A stretch of 64,000 bases of DNA from positions 52,299,198 to 52,363,197 of the forward strand of contig CM040428.1 in assembly GCA_022702705.1 (NCBI GenBank), written 5' to 3'. Below are positions 35,401 through 47,179 of this stretch, piece by piece. A program made the translations under genes and the position numbers. The first letter of the stretch is position 1, and each line of letters opens with the position of its first letter. The notes below the pieces were generated by a model, which made no database searches, was not told the origin of the DNA, and worked only from the letters and a program-made list of their open reading frames with translations. The DNA is from Papilionanthe hookeriana x Papilionanthe teres (lineage: Eukaryota; Streptophyta; Magnoliopsida; Asparagales; Orchidaceae).

Positions 35401-38400
35401 GAGAGCGTATGCATCTGTTTTATAGAATTGAGGATGATTTACTTACATACCACCCAATTTCTATGCATTTACATCTGACTCCTAAACTTCAATTTTTACA
35501 TCCATACCATACCACTGTCCATGCATGAAAATATGTATTCATTTGTTTAGAAGTTAAATGACTTTATTTTAGATGTGATATGAGAGATTTAGATGGTATA
35601 AATGTAAAAAGTGAAGTTTTGGTGTTGGATTTGTAAATATGTAGGAATTGGGTGGTAGCTATGTAAATGCCCCTAGAATTAAATATATGTTTAACATAAA
35701 AGTTAGAAGGAGAATCGGATTCATGGAATCCTTTAACAAATTTATTAGCAACTAGAATTTTATCATCACTGAGCATTGTAGAAATAAAAGCACCTTGTGC
35801 ATGAGCAGTGGCCGGGCTAGAAATATTTTAGAACAGGGGTACAAAATAAATTATAAATTTTACAACGTTATTTAGCTAACTAAATTTATTAATATGAATC
35901 AGACATAATTATCAGATGAAAATTATTATGTTATTCACATGTTTATAAAATTTAAATGAAGCTCATATTAATTTAAAAAAACTAATGAATAAATCTATAA
36001 AAAAGATATTTTCACCTTTATGTTTTTTCTTTTTTGTCCTTTAGAACAAATTAAATTTTAAAATTCATGAGATAATTTTGATTTTTAAAGTTTAAATATT
36101 CACTATTTATCTATCTCGAGCCAATCCTTAATACTTAATCTTTCATATGCTTAAGATGGCGTTTACATACATGCCACCGTATTCTTAGTACGTACATATC
36201 TAACACCTAAATTATAATAATTATTGTTAGACCGCCTAATTCTTTCATATCATATTAAAGATTTGACTAATTTAACTTTTAAAAAGTCAAATACACGTTT
36301 CAATCACGTGGAAGGTGGCTTGTATGTAAAAAATTGAAGTTTAGGCGTTAATTGAGTCAATGCAGAAGAATTGAGTGGTATGTATGTAAATCTTTCAAGG
36401 CAAAATAGTTGTCTTGTGCTAGAGAAGTGTAAAGATATTTAAGTTTCAAATAAGGAAATAATAAAGTGGGGAAGTTGGTTCATGCAAAATTTTATATTGA
36501 TGGTGAGGTTTGGTCAATTTTCAAATAAGCTTGCTTAGTAATAATACTACTTTGTCTTGCATTCAGCTGAAAAAGTTTAACTTTTGTTAAATTTTGTTTA
36601 GCTAATTTTGGTTTGTCTATTTACTTTACCAATAATGGCAATATGATAAATGGCGATTTCACTAATGTACAGGTGGATCCAATTCTATGTAAACTTGATT
36701 TGAATTGGCTTAATTACCCTTATTCAAACTTCTCGCAAGTAAAGATGATAAAAAGTGGCATTTACATGCATAGCACGCAATTCTTGTGTATTTACATATC
36801 TCACACCTAAAGTTTCATATTTTTGATGTAATATTAAAGGTTTGAGTGATATATGTGTAAATATGGAAGTTTAGGTGCGAGATATGCACATACATGAGAA
36901 TTGTGTGCTACGTTTGTAGATTTCTGTGAACAAAATTATTTCAAATTTTATTTTTAATCTGTGGTGACAGTATAATTGTGTTTTATGTTTCGGGCATTGA
37001 CATGTGTTGACCTCATTTTAGTGAGGTCTTAGGCTATTCCCCCTAGACCCTAGGATCTAGCTTTAGGAATTCCTTATTGACCATCCTAGCGGACTAGTAG
37101 CGGAGCCCACCTCACATGTAGAACTTCAAACCACTTGCAGCCATTTTTGTAAAACCTCGCACGAGTAATCTCAAGCACTCGACTTCTTTGTTAGCGGCAT
37201 GGACTAACATGTAGAGGGCTCGAAAATGAGTTCCCATAGGGGCAGACGGCCTTAGGTGAACCCTTCATGACTCGACCACTCGGCACACTACAATTCGACG
37301 CTCTTTGACCCGACCATCGGCGAACTTGTCCAGGAGACCCCGGATGACCAAACGGACCACACGGATGCGTCCGGGACGTCGATTTTAGCCGGGAAGGACA
37401 CCCATATTGCTATGGTTCCACGCACGCGCGAACGACACGAAAATTGATGCACATTTTTTTTTTAATTAGCGGGGAACGGGTTCGGACTCAGCCCGGGTTC
37501 AATTAGAGCCCGACATAGGCTGAACACTAGCCTGGGCCATTTCAAATTTCAAATTTTAAAATTCAAATCAGCCACATAATTTCCTGTCAATTAAACTTAT
37601 TTCAGAATTACTATTTACCAAATAAAAGCCCCTGCATATGGAAATTATTTAATTTGGCGCCCAATCACCTGTAGCGGACGAACGCTACTATAGTATAGGT
37701 GGGATGGCTCCTTCTCCTTGTTCGACGTTAGCTCCTGCTCGCGAGAGCTTCCTCCCCCGCGCACGAACCGAGACCTACTTCGCCTGCTAGCCCTCGATCC
37801 CGCCTCTGCACCGAAGCGTCCCGCTCGACCACTCAATCCTGCCTCCCTCTTCCTCACGCAAGAGAAGCGCCGCTTGAGTTCGCTCCCTCCTCCGCTGTAT
37901 TCGACCCGCTCGACCTCGTCTGACCTCCCTGCACCGAAACCAACCCCGCTCACCTGCCTCGCCATCTTCCTCCCGATCCGCCTCTGCACTCGACGCCGCT
38001 AGACGTCTCCCGCTTCGAAGGTCTCCCGCTCGCCTTCCTGCGCGCGCACTACCCCCTGGCTCTCTGCACCGAGCTCGTGCTTTCCTCTACACCATTCGGC
38101 TCCTCCCATACGCTCGTCACTAACCCTTGGCCTGCTCGAGCGCTTCCTTTCTGAACGACGAAAGCCCTAGCCTGCTTCGACTTCCACGCTCGACTGAAGC
38201 TGCTCGTATCCTCTTCTTCCTCACGCAGAGAAGCTTACTCGGCTTGTTTCCCTCAGATGCCGGACCACCTGCACTGCTGCAATTTTGTAGCGATTTCTGG
38301 GCTTTCTCGGATCAAGGTCTTATTTCTCCAACTTATTTTTTTTCGGTTTCTCTCAGCTTGCTTTATTTTTGCGAAGATCCTTTTACCTTCATGAATTAAA

Positions 38401-41400
38401 GTGCATGAGTTTAAGTTGATTTTTGCAGCAGGTGCTTGAATATGAATCTTAATTTGCTTTGACGATTTCTTCTCAAAACTTTCTGAAATCTACTTGCTTG
38501 CCACTCAACTCTTGCATATTTACATATGTAACACCTAAAACTTTGGTTTTACAATTAAAGCACCTCTATTTCTTAATGAGAATGATGTCTTTGCATGCTC
38601 AAGGATTTATACACTGATCTGGGCACCTGTCTCGAAGAAGTTTTGGTAACATAGCTTTTAAATCCGAATGTTTCATGTGATTATTTGCAAATGTTTCAAA
38701 GCTTTAGTACACCATCTCTTAAAACCTGAAAGTTTTACATGTTACTCTCAAATACTAGAAAGCTTGATGGGTTGATTTGAAACAACACATGCATGCTTTT
38801 AGAAGTGTTTTAAACATCATCTTGGGGGTTGCCCTTGCTCAATTCATCAATTTTTTTTTAAGAGCTTTATGAATCATTTAAATGTCATTTCATCCAGTGT
38901 TTTTTTTAGGCTTTAGATCCACGGCTTGGGCTTCGTAGTGGCTGTCCGGGGCTTTTAGAGAGCTGTCTAGGCTTCACAGCGGTTGTCTGGGGCTTTTAGA
39001 TTGCTGTTTGGATTTCTTGGGGACTGTCCGGAGTGATTTGATTGCTGTTTGGAGCTGTTGGTGACTTTAAAACTGCTGTGTAATGTTTCTTATTGCTGTT
39101 TGGAGCTGTTGGAGACTTAGAAAAGCCGTTTGAGTGCTGTTTGGATTATTTGGAAGCTGTAGGTGGCTTAAAAAAGTGATGTTTGGAAGAATATAATTAC
39201 TGTTTGGACTTTTTAATTGTTGTTTGGAAGAGTAAAAGTGCTGTTTGAAAGAGTAAAAGTGCTGTTTGGTGTAATTAAGTGCTACCTAGTGCTGTAGAGA
39301 GCTGTAAGAGAGCTGGGGGAAGGGTAGAGTTGTTGTTTGAAGTGTTTGGAAGCTATATGAGTGCTGTTTGGAGCCTCACAATTGTTATTTGGAGTCTTAT
39401 AAGTGTTCTTTGAACCTTAAAATTGCTGTTTGGAGTTGGGAGAAGCTTGAAATTGCTGTTTGGAGTTGGGAGAAGCTTGAAATTGCTGTTTGGAATGTTT
39501 GGAAGCCACATAATTACCTGTCGGAAGCTTAGGAGTGCTTATAGTTGCTTGTCCGGAACCTTTTTATTGTTGTTCAAGCTTTAAACTTGCTGCCCCGAGC
39601 CATCGAAAGTCTTAGGATTGCTTGTTTGGAGAGTTTAATCACTACCCCAAGTCATAGGAGATCTTAGAGTCGCCGCATGGGCTTGCTAGTTGCAGCCTCG
39701 GTCGTTGGAAGCCTTAAAATTGTGATTTAGGCCCAGTTCACTTGTATTTTCCTCCCTTTTGACTTTTGCTTGTGTTGGAAGTGAGCCGACCTTCTCCTTT
39801 TTCTTTTTTTTTTTATTTATTTTTTATTGTTGTTTAAAACGGTTAAGCCACAAAACGGGGAATTTCAGATTTAATTGGGAAACACTTAGGGGATATTTGA
39901 GTTTTAGTTAGAAAACACTTAAGTGAGTGTAGAACACCTTAAATCACTCCAAGCACAAGTCACAGCATAGGTTTCCTAGACTTGCAGGTGCGCACCCTAG
40001 GTGGAACCCATCCTCCTAGTCGTTCACTGTAGGCTTCCCATACCTTAGGACCACACCCTAGGTGAGAGTCACCCACCTAATTCACAGCATAGACTTCCTA
40101 GACCTTAGGAGCACACCTGTGTGAGAGTCACCCACCTAATCTTCACTTCAGGCCTCCTAGACCTTAGGAACACACCCTAGGTGAGAACTCATCCACCTAA
40201 TCTTCAAATCACAGTGAAACTAGGCACCTGACCCTAATTCATAAACTGTTTGAGACAGTAGACACGAGAATGCACCGAGTCGTGGTTCACACTTACCTAA
40301 TTAAATCAACTGTGGAATTCTCTAAAATGACTTAACCAATAATAAAACCCATCGCACGGATTTGAGCTCGAACATTACACTCGCATCCTCCCGACAGTCG
40401 GACATTTGTTTTCACACATATGGATCATCGGACTAAGTATAAGTTCGAGGTCCAGGTGGCGATGACGATGATAATAATGCTTCATGTGTCTTATACGAGG
40501 ATACGAGGGATAATTAGAATAGTATCTCCTACCTCGAGGACCTCCATAAGGGGAGAGGAAAGGACCGATGATACTATTCACCGACTTTGGTTAGATTGTT
40601 TCCCGACAATCTTAGGTCGTCGATAGTCCCAAGACGATTGAAATGACTGCTCGTGACTATACTACTTCACAAAATACTAACAAAAAAAAATAATAACAAA
40701 ATAAAAAAATAAATCTCTTTTGCTTGTTAAAAAGAACTCTGTATAAAAACTTAAACAACAACTTTTGCATGAAAATCAAAGAATTTTTCCTTATAAAATA
40801 TATAAAAGTCTATGGTTAGTCACTTGGATTGGGTTAAGGCTATCCTCATTAGATCGTCGGGTTGGCTAGTCTCTTATCCAAGGTCGGGAAGACACGAGTC
40901 CAACTTCGGCACACCACCTCTACTGATGTCTTATACTCAGTCTTGATCTTCCATATGTGACTACGAGTTTTGTTTGCGATTTCTACGACTTGTTTTCTTT
41001 ATTTTCTGACTTTCGTATCGGATTTCCTCGCTTCGTTTACTTTTCTCGAAGCTTAATTTAAATCCACTCGCAAATCATACGAGTTTCGCAATACTAGTCA
41101 TGCATCGGTAGCAGATGTCAGTGTACACTTTTACGCTTTATTTATCGCAATTTACTTTACTCGCAATCCACTTTATCTGCGCTTTACTTTCTAAGCAATT
41201 TTACTTCGCAATTTTACTTGCAATTTATTTTACTCCGTATGCAAAACCGAAAACTACAACACAACTCGAAACATCGAAACACATTCGACAAAACCATTCG
41301 AACTTTAGATATTATGATGCATTCTTCAAGAAGGAGCATGGAACGAAACCACGAACGGATGCGATCGACATTCTACAATAATACGCCAATGAGCTTGATC

Positions 41401-44400
41401 GAGCAAAGAAATGGATCTTCTTCAACAAAGCCCTTCATAGTTTAAATAACAACATATGTGACTTCGAGTAGCTCGTCCAACGCGCGTAAACCCTCATTCT
41501 CCTTTTGAGCTTCGTGCAACCGTGTTGCTGCAGCCGTAAGTTCAAACTCGCTTTTGTGCTTCCGGAGGTTGTCGTACGGTACGACGTAAACCCTCTTATC
41601 TCTGCATGCTATTCGCATAATCGGGTATTATGCAAGTAGCAAGTCCCAAATAATAAAATTGGCAGTGATTAAACATTTAATTAACGTCGTCTCCAAAACG
41701 CAACCACACCACGCGGATAGTTGGAGCGCACGGCTCGCCTCGGATCCGCGACATCCCCTACCTTTCTTTCCTTCGACTCTCGAAATAACTCGTTCCCATT
41801 CGAGTCACTCCCACTCGATTTTCTTCGTCCTACTACGAAAACCTAAACCCTCGAATTTCGAAGACGTAACTATCGATCATTATCGAGAGTTTTCTGCCGA
41901 CACCACTCATTCGAGCATGTAATTAACTATAGGTGCATGCTCATAGTGAACTCTGAACCCGAGTAAAATAAACCCTACCTAACTTTTCTATTGGGTAGGG
42001 AATCATTTCGATCACACATAAAGGTTCGCAGATTAAACGGATGTCACGAGTTCTTTAGTTCAGTATGATTGGCTTACCGTCGCAAGATACATTACTCTTT
42101 CGAGGAAGTTGTATCATTCGTGACATCGAGCACGATTATGCAAATTACTGGATGAATGAGATCCAGGAGGTCTCATTTTTTTTTTCAAAATTAAAATACA
42201 CTATTTTCAAAACTACTTTCAAAATCATATACCTTTTTATATTAAACTAAATCACCAAATTTTTATATTCTTGTAAAGCAAAAAAAAAAATGCGGCCGAC
42301 AACATGCATGCACCATCATTCTTATTTATTTACATATCTAACTTCTACACATTTATATACATACAGACCACTCAAATCTTTAACATCATATAAAAAATAA
42401 TCACTACTACTGTTTTAAAATTGAAATACATCTTTCCATCTATAGATTTATGACGCCAAAGTGTTATAAGTGTAATATCAAATTTTTGGTGTTAGATATG
42501 CAAACACATAAGCATTGTGTGGTATGTATGTAAACTTCCCTTTTAACTTGATGACGGCAACTAATGTTTACAGAAACAACCCTCAATAGTCCTCTATTTT
42601 CTTGAACTTTTCACTCTAATTTCATCCGTATTATCTGAAGTGTGCTGCATATGTTTTCTATTTGTAATTGCTTATGAAACTTGGGGCTGGGATTCACCTT
42701 TAACAATTTTCATACTCTATCTTTCATGAATTTCAGCCTTTTTTTATATTTATTTTTTTAGTAAATTGTCAAAATAGACTCCTGACTATTTACACAGTTC
42801 CTTTTTAGTCCCTAAGTTTAAAAAATCATCAAATTAGTCTGTAATCTTTTTTAATATGGGGTGAAATGGTGATTGGGATTAAAGTGGATGTCTGCAAAGA
42901 GTCAGAGGGCTGTTTTAACACTTTTCTTTGTCTCTTCTGTAGTGATCGGAAATCCATCGGGCATCAACATACATGCAATATTTGTTTCGAAGATGGCAGG
43001 TGAGACCTTACAAAAGTATGCTGATGGGGAAGGAGAATGCTGCATAGGCCCTCCGATAGAGGAAAATGCGGGAACAGTGCTCGTGATTTCTTTCGTTTCT
43101 GTTGTCATTATAATATCAGTTATTGCCACATTTCTATTTGCTCGAAACTGTTGGATTCTTCGTAATAGCGGCCATCGAAAACCTCCTCGTATGGACAGGG
43201 AGGAAGTAGAAATACTTACATGCTTCATATTTAAAAGCGCTTATTTGAACACAAAACACATTACGGAAACTTGTGCTATCTGTCTAGAAGATTATCAAGA
43301 TGGAGAGAAACTCCGCCTTCTTCCCTGTCTACATGGTATGTACTCATCCTGCTCAATTCTATTTCATGATATTCTTCATCATTGTTATGAATAAATATGT
43401 TTTGAAAGTTCAACAACAACAACAACAAGCCTTTATCCTATTAAGTGGGTTGGCTACATGAATCATTTTTCTCTATTGAATCTTTTTGAGTGTCATATTT
43501 GTATTTAATCATAATAAATTAAGATCATTATTTATACAATATGCCCGTGTCTTTTTTAGGTTTACTTCTACCTTTTTTAACATAATTAGTCAAATCTAAA
43601 ATATCAACTGATCTAACCGGATCAAAAGATGGTCGGTGTTTAATGTGACCAAACCATCTAAGGCGACTCTAGAGTATTGTTTACCACTGGAGCTACAATA
43701 ACCCTTTCATGGACGCATTCATTTCACATTTTGTCTTTTGAGTGTCAAGCCACTCGTCCACCTAAGCATTCTCATCTCAGCAATACTTAGCTTAGCGTTA
43801 TGCTTCTTTTAAAGGCCAACCTTCTGTGCCATAAAACTTTGCTGGTCTCACAAACATCTTATAAAATTTTCCTTTAAGTGGTACTTTTATATCACACAAT
43901 GTGTGAATCTTGAATGTTGATGAATAAAAACTGTTTGATTTTGTGAACCTTATTGATATGGAGCATTTACATACATACCGCCCAATTCTTGTTTATTACA
44001 TATCTAACATTGAAACTTTAATTTTTACATTTACACCACCCAAATCCTTCATGCTACATCAGAAATACCACTATTTTAACTTTAAAAGAGTGAAGCACAC
44101 ATTTTCATGCATAGGTAAGGCAACATATATTTAAAAATTGAAGTTTAGGTGTTAGATATGTAAATAAATTGGAATTAAGTGGTGCGTATGCAAATCTTCC
44201 TACTGATATTTGATGATAAGCTTTTTATTCACTGCTGCAGTATTATTCATTGTCAATAATAGCATTTTTCTTCCTTAAAAAGATAGCGATGTTGGTACTC
44301 GTAATGTGATGTTAAAGATTTGATACATAAGAGTTGTGTGGTATGTATGTTAATGGCCCAACATTTAAATGTTGGGAACTTTGTATTATTAAACGATGGC

Positions 44401-44544
44401 CCTAAAAGCCATGAAATGCTGCTTTTCTCTTATCTCATGTTGGAATAATTTTTTTATAGAATTTCACTCGGCGTGTGTGGATTCATGGTTGACTAAATGG
44501 GGAACATTCTGCCCAATATGCAAACACGAAATGAACTCCAGCAG
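32469..44544 (+). CDS. RMR-type receptor, PA domain, TM and RING-H2 (3' end not found)
   Basis: Three exons join in frame: 32469-32871 (donor GTAAGT), 42943-43335 (acceptor TCTGTAG, donor GTATGT) and 44460-44544 (acceptor TTTATAG, donor GTAGAT), giving 293 residues so far. There is a signal peptide (ISAIVLLLLLRPANA), then a protease-associated domain (about residues 35-165, with GACGSL..NPLDAC, RGGCSFDRKVRVAQDAGFQAAIIFDD and INIHAIFVSKMAGE). A membrane span (VLVISFVSVVIIISVIATFLFA) follows, then a C3H2C3 RING-H2 (CAICLEDY.., LPCLHEFHSAC, WLTKWGTFCPIC). This is the ReMembR-H2 family, which sorts storage proteins to the protein-storage vacuole. Intron 1 is 10,071 bp and full of repeats. The last exon needs one base to complete an AG-split codon; I could not place it, and a copia remnant and an L1 lie downstream, so the gene may be truncated. 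Confidence 0.85.
33594..33794. mobile_element. Hairpin MITE, shortened core
   Basis: Left arm ACAATTCTTATGTATATACAC, right end GCTATGTATGTAAATGCCCC. In intron 1 of the RMR gene. Confidence 0.75.
33880..34020 (-). mobile_element. RTE LINE 3' fragment
   Basis: On the minus strand it ends GGATTCATGTAGCCGGGCCC, then the CCCAC..GGGATAAGGG tail. It shares the tail of the copies at 43405 and 59562. In RMR intron 1. Confidence 0.55.
34464..34705 (+). mobile_element. Hairpin MITE, near complete
   Basis: Starts GGGGCATTTGCATACATACC and ends GCACGTAAATCTTCC. Core CACATAAAAAATATCACTA. In RMR intron 1. Confidence 0.85.
35432..35673 (-). mobile_element. Hairpin MITE with 9-bp target-site duplication
   Basis: The element runs from GGATGATTTACTTACATACC to GCTATGTAAATGCCCC. 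It is flanked by TAGAATTGA (35423-35431) and TAGAATTAA (35674-35682), a 9-bp duplication with one mismatch. In RMR intron 1. Confidence 0.88.
36157..36396 (+). mobile_element. Hairpin MITE, near complete
   Basis: Left arm GCGTTTACATACATGCCACC, right end GGTATGTATGTAAATCTTTC. In RMR intron 1. Confidence 0.8.
36756..36924. mobile_element. Hairpin MITE, core deleted
   Basis: Starts GTGGCATTTACATGCATAGC and has the right arm GGAAGTTTAGGTGCGAGATATG. Much of the core is missing. In RMR intron 1. Confidence 0.75.
38500..38575. mobile_element. MITE fragment (left arm)
   Basis: Contains GCCACTCAACTCTTGCATATT and ACATATGTAACACCTAAAAC from the left arm of the hairpin MITE family. Confidence 0.5.
38920..39720. 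repeat. GCTGTTTGGA minisatellite
   Basis: The word GCTGTTTGGA, or close variants, recurs about 20 times at 25-45 bp spacing. Two adjacent units at about 39424-39490 are identical (GCTGTTTGGAGTTGGGAGAA and following bases). No continuous frame. Confidence 0.8.
39966..40208. repeat. Four-unit 60-bp tandem repeat
   Basis: Units start near 39966, 40031, 40089 and 40148, each with CTTCCTAGACCTTAGGA, CACACCCTAGGTGAGA and CACCCACCTAAT-like blocks. Confidence 0.8.
42298..42540 (+). mobile_element. Hairpin MITE, near complete
   Basis: Left arm CATTCTTATTTATTTACATA, right end GGTATGTATGTAAACTTCCC. Lies about 400 bp before exon 2 of the RMR gene. Confidence 0.75.
43405..43890 (-). mobile_element. RTE-clade LINE, 3' end
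   Basis: The minus strand reads through broken frames with AEMRMLRWTSG, then damaged versions of the plant RTE C-terminal block, then HVANPLNRI and a TTG-repeat tail (43413-43430 on the plus strand as CAA repeats). 5' truncated. In RMR intron 2. Confidence 0.75.
43960..44200 (+). mobile_element. Hairpin MITE, best-preserved copy with 9-bp TSD
   Basis: Runs from GGAGCATTTACATACATACC to GCGTATGCAAATCTTCC. Flanks are TATTGATAT (43951-43959) and TACTGATAT (44201-44209). The two arms, each about 100 bp, are imperfect inverted copies: the left carries TTACATATCTAACA..GAAACTTTAATTTTTACA, the right its complement (TGAAGTTTAGGTGTTAG). The core is asymmetric (CATCAGAAATACCACTATTT, TTTTCATGCATAGGTAAGG) and allows orientation; this copy defines plus. 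No coding capacity. Nine-base TSDs suggest mobilisation by a Mutator-like transposase. In RMR intron 2. Confidence 0.9.
44310..44360 (+). mobile_element. MITE fragment (right end)
   Basis: Contains AGAGTTGTGTGGTATGTATG, the terminal right arm of the hairpin MITE family. Confidence 0.5.
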
Positions 44545-44999
44545 GTAGATTCTTCCAGTTCTGTGTTTGTAAAATTAAAATTTTCTGCATATAATGATTT
44601 GCTCTCCTTTATGTCTTTATTGGTTGTTTGTTGCTGCTAATTTTGCACGCCTGCCATTAGTTTTTTCTTTAAGCAACAGGGAGCACTTAAACAGATCTTC
44701 TCTTCTAATGCTGTAAAAAATAATAAAAAATTCGTTTTGTAAGGTGCAGTTAGAAAAGCAGTAGATTTGAGTTTTGTTTTTTGTTCCAAGTTTATTTTTT
44801 TCCAAAATATAAAATGCAAAATAATTTTCTGACTATTTAATGGGGTCATTTTAGTCACAGAGTCTATAAAAGTTCTAAATCAGTCTCCATACTCTTTAAA
44901 TTAGGGTGGAAATTAGTTTTCGTAAAATTATTCTCCATACTCTTTAAATTAGGGTGGAAATTAGTTTTCATATTAAAAATGTCTGGGTTAACACTGTAA

Positions 45000-45274
45000 A
45001 CGAGCCGAGCCTGTGTGAATTCAGGTTTGGCTCGCGTTCGGGTAGTTCGAAATTGACTCATATTTGAAATTGCTTGTGAACAGTGTGTTTGTGTTCAACT
45101 CGATTTACATATTATTGTTCATGTTCTGCTTGTGTTGGCTCGAAATTAGCTCTTTTAAATTAATTAAAAAAAAATAGATATTGGGTGTTAGATTCAAATA
45201 TACACAAATTCTGTGCAATAGAAGATGCAGAATCACATGACCACACGAGTTATTATGATTTAAAATTAGATATA

Positions 45275-45349
<75 letters not shown>

Positions 45350-45545
45350 AAATGTATATATTATTATATAAATAATATATATAATTTCCTTATTTAGAGC
45401 TAAAATGATTAAATAAAGGATTGTTCGTGTTTGGCTCGTTAATAATTCGAGCTTAAAATATTTTTTCTTGTTCGACTTGTTAAATTAAGGAATGATTCAA
45501 ACATTAGCCGAACAAAGAGCCGAACACTAGCTTTTCGCGAACTGC
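45000..45545. repeat. hAT-MITE-like repeat interrupted by (TA)n
   Basis: GAGCCGAGCCTG and GTTTGGCTCGCGTTCG on the left, and AGCCGAACAAAGAGCCGAAC on the right, flank an AT-rich middle with a TA array at 45283-45340. Boundaries uncertain. Confidence 0.4.
45283..45340. repeat. (TA)n microsatellite
   Basis: About 28 TA units. Confidence 0.95.
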
Positions 45546-45850
45546 TATGTGTTCTAAATTGGCACTTATATGGACTCTGGGATTAAATAAAACCCTGAAA
45601 AGTGTCGGGGACTAGTTTGACACCATTCTCGTTTTTCTCCATATTCTGTACGCTAAAGTAATGGACTATTTTGAAGGATGTTCATATAATTATTCAGAAA
45701 AGGAAATAGAGATTAATAATGCATTCCTGCCAACTGAAGGTGTCAAGTGGCTGTTTGTGCTGATGTTATCTGAGTGTAAACTAAATGAAGTATTGGTGTT
45801 TTAAATTTCAGGTGTTTGGTTGCGAGTAATATAATTGCAAAAATTTTTAT

Positions 45851-46106
45851 GAAGCATTTACATACATACCGCACACAATTCGTATATATATACATATCTA
45901 ATTCTAAAACTTTCATATTTATATATCTAACAGTAAAATATTTCATATCACATCAAAAAATTATCACTATCACTAATTTTTTAAAAGTGAAATACACCTT
46001 TTGCATGTGGATTTAATAACAAGGTTGTATAAATGTAAATATCAAATTTTAGACTTATCTATATGCAAATACATTAAGAATTTTGTGGTATGAATGTTAA
46101 TTTTCC
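45851..46106 (+). mobile_element. Hairpin MITE, near complete
   Basis: Starts GAAGCATTTACATACATACC and ends GGTATGAATGTTAATTTTCC. The core has CACATCAAAAAATTATCACT. Confidence 0.8.
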
Positions 46107-46259
46107 AACATTTTTTTAAACAATTTAGAATACCCTGTCTGGTTCATTTTCAAGTTATTTTGAATTTGCCCAAATTGTGCGAATTTAGAATACACAAACT
46201 TGCATACTCCCTTGCGACCTCCTGAAAATCCCCGAGACCTCGGGATAACTCTCATAACT

Positions 46260-46495
46260 TCGCTTACACGCATACCGCTCCATTCTTATGTATTTACATA
46301 TATAACAATTGGATTTCAATTATTATATATATGCCACTACATTTATGCATGAAAATGGTGCATTTCACTTTTTAAATGTAAAAATCGTGGTATTTTATGT
46401 GATATGAAAGATTTGGCTTGTAGAACTGAAAAAAAAATCAAATTTTAGATGTTAGATATGTAAAACATAGGATTTGAGGGGTATGTAATTGACCC
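46260..46495 (-). mobile_element. Hairpin MITE, near complete
   Basis: Left arm TTACACGCATACCGCTCC, core TTATGCATGAAAATGGTGC, right end GGTATGTAATTGACCC. Confidence 0.75.
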
Positions 46496-47170
46496 TAAAT
46501 ATATTAGTATGACCATAAAAGGTATATTATGTCATGGCTCAATCCAATGCAACCGGTATTTTATAGAGATCACAACATTTTGGGGTGCAACAAATGAGGG
46601 GGGCGTCAACTTGAACATTCAATACATTACCTATATAGCTTCCACAATACTATCCCTTTCAGAATTCATCATTGATTGTACACTTATTCTAGTTTATTGC
46701 ACGACTCACATAATCACTAAACTATTTAGAACAGTAGATAACTGATAAAGGACGAGCACAATATTTTATTTACGTAGATTGCTTTATTTCTAAAATAAAA
46801 GATCAGATTTATAATAATCAAGTTCATCTGTGAAAATGCATTGGAATGTAAATAGATGCTATATCAAAATTTAAACCATGAAATTCATTATAAAACCATT
46901 ACATGAGCTAAACCCAACCGAAGTAATGGATTATACCTTCAAACTTTCTAGTATATATTTCCTTTCTTTTGATTTTCTCTCCCTCTCTTTTGGTCCAAAC
47001 AAGCCATGAAAATGAAGCATACCAACAAAACCATTTTTGAAGAAGAAAGGCACTCCTGACAAATACAGTATCATGTATAAAGCTTGATCAGTAAGAAAAA
47101 GCTTATGCTCAATATATTATAATGATGTTTTTATTTGGCTTGTTAAATAGTTAACAATTGGAATATTACT
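46496..47170. other. Spacer, nothing recognised
   Basis: The frame at 46509-46745 shows no family feature; no repeats stood out. Confidence 0.5.
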
Positions 47171-47179
47171 AGCTTTGGT

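Larger units (their letters stand above)
36990..42060. mobile_element. Retrotransposon-like insert in RMR intron 1, class uncertain
   Basis: The composition changes sharply here. There is a mixed-composition stretch (37000-37640), a GC-rich pyrimidine-heavy stretch (37690-38290) with several overlapping chance frames, two tandem-repeat arrays (38920-39720, 39966-40208) and more mixed sequence to about 42060. A minus-strand piece near 40375-40430 (MCENKCPT, GRMRV) could be a decayed Gypsy gag knuckle. I saw no clear LTRs or PBS. A MITE piece at 38500 lies inside. Confidence 0.35.

Noticed and set aside
37645..38399. Long frames at 37645-38002 (both strands) and 38127-38399
   Set aside because: Overlapping frames on both strands in a GC-rich pyrimidine-biased region, no domain, no splice support, inside the RMR intron.
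45812..46016. Fourth exon of the RMR gene after TTTCAG at 45811
   Set aside because: The phase fits, but the frame runs straight into a MITE and shows nothing like an RMR tail.
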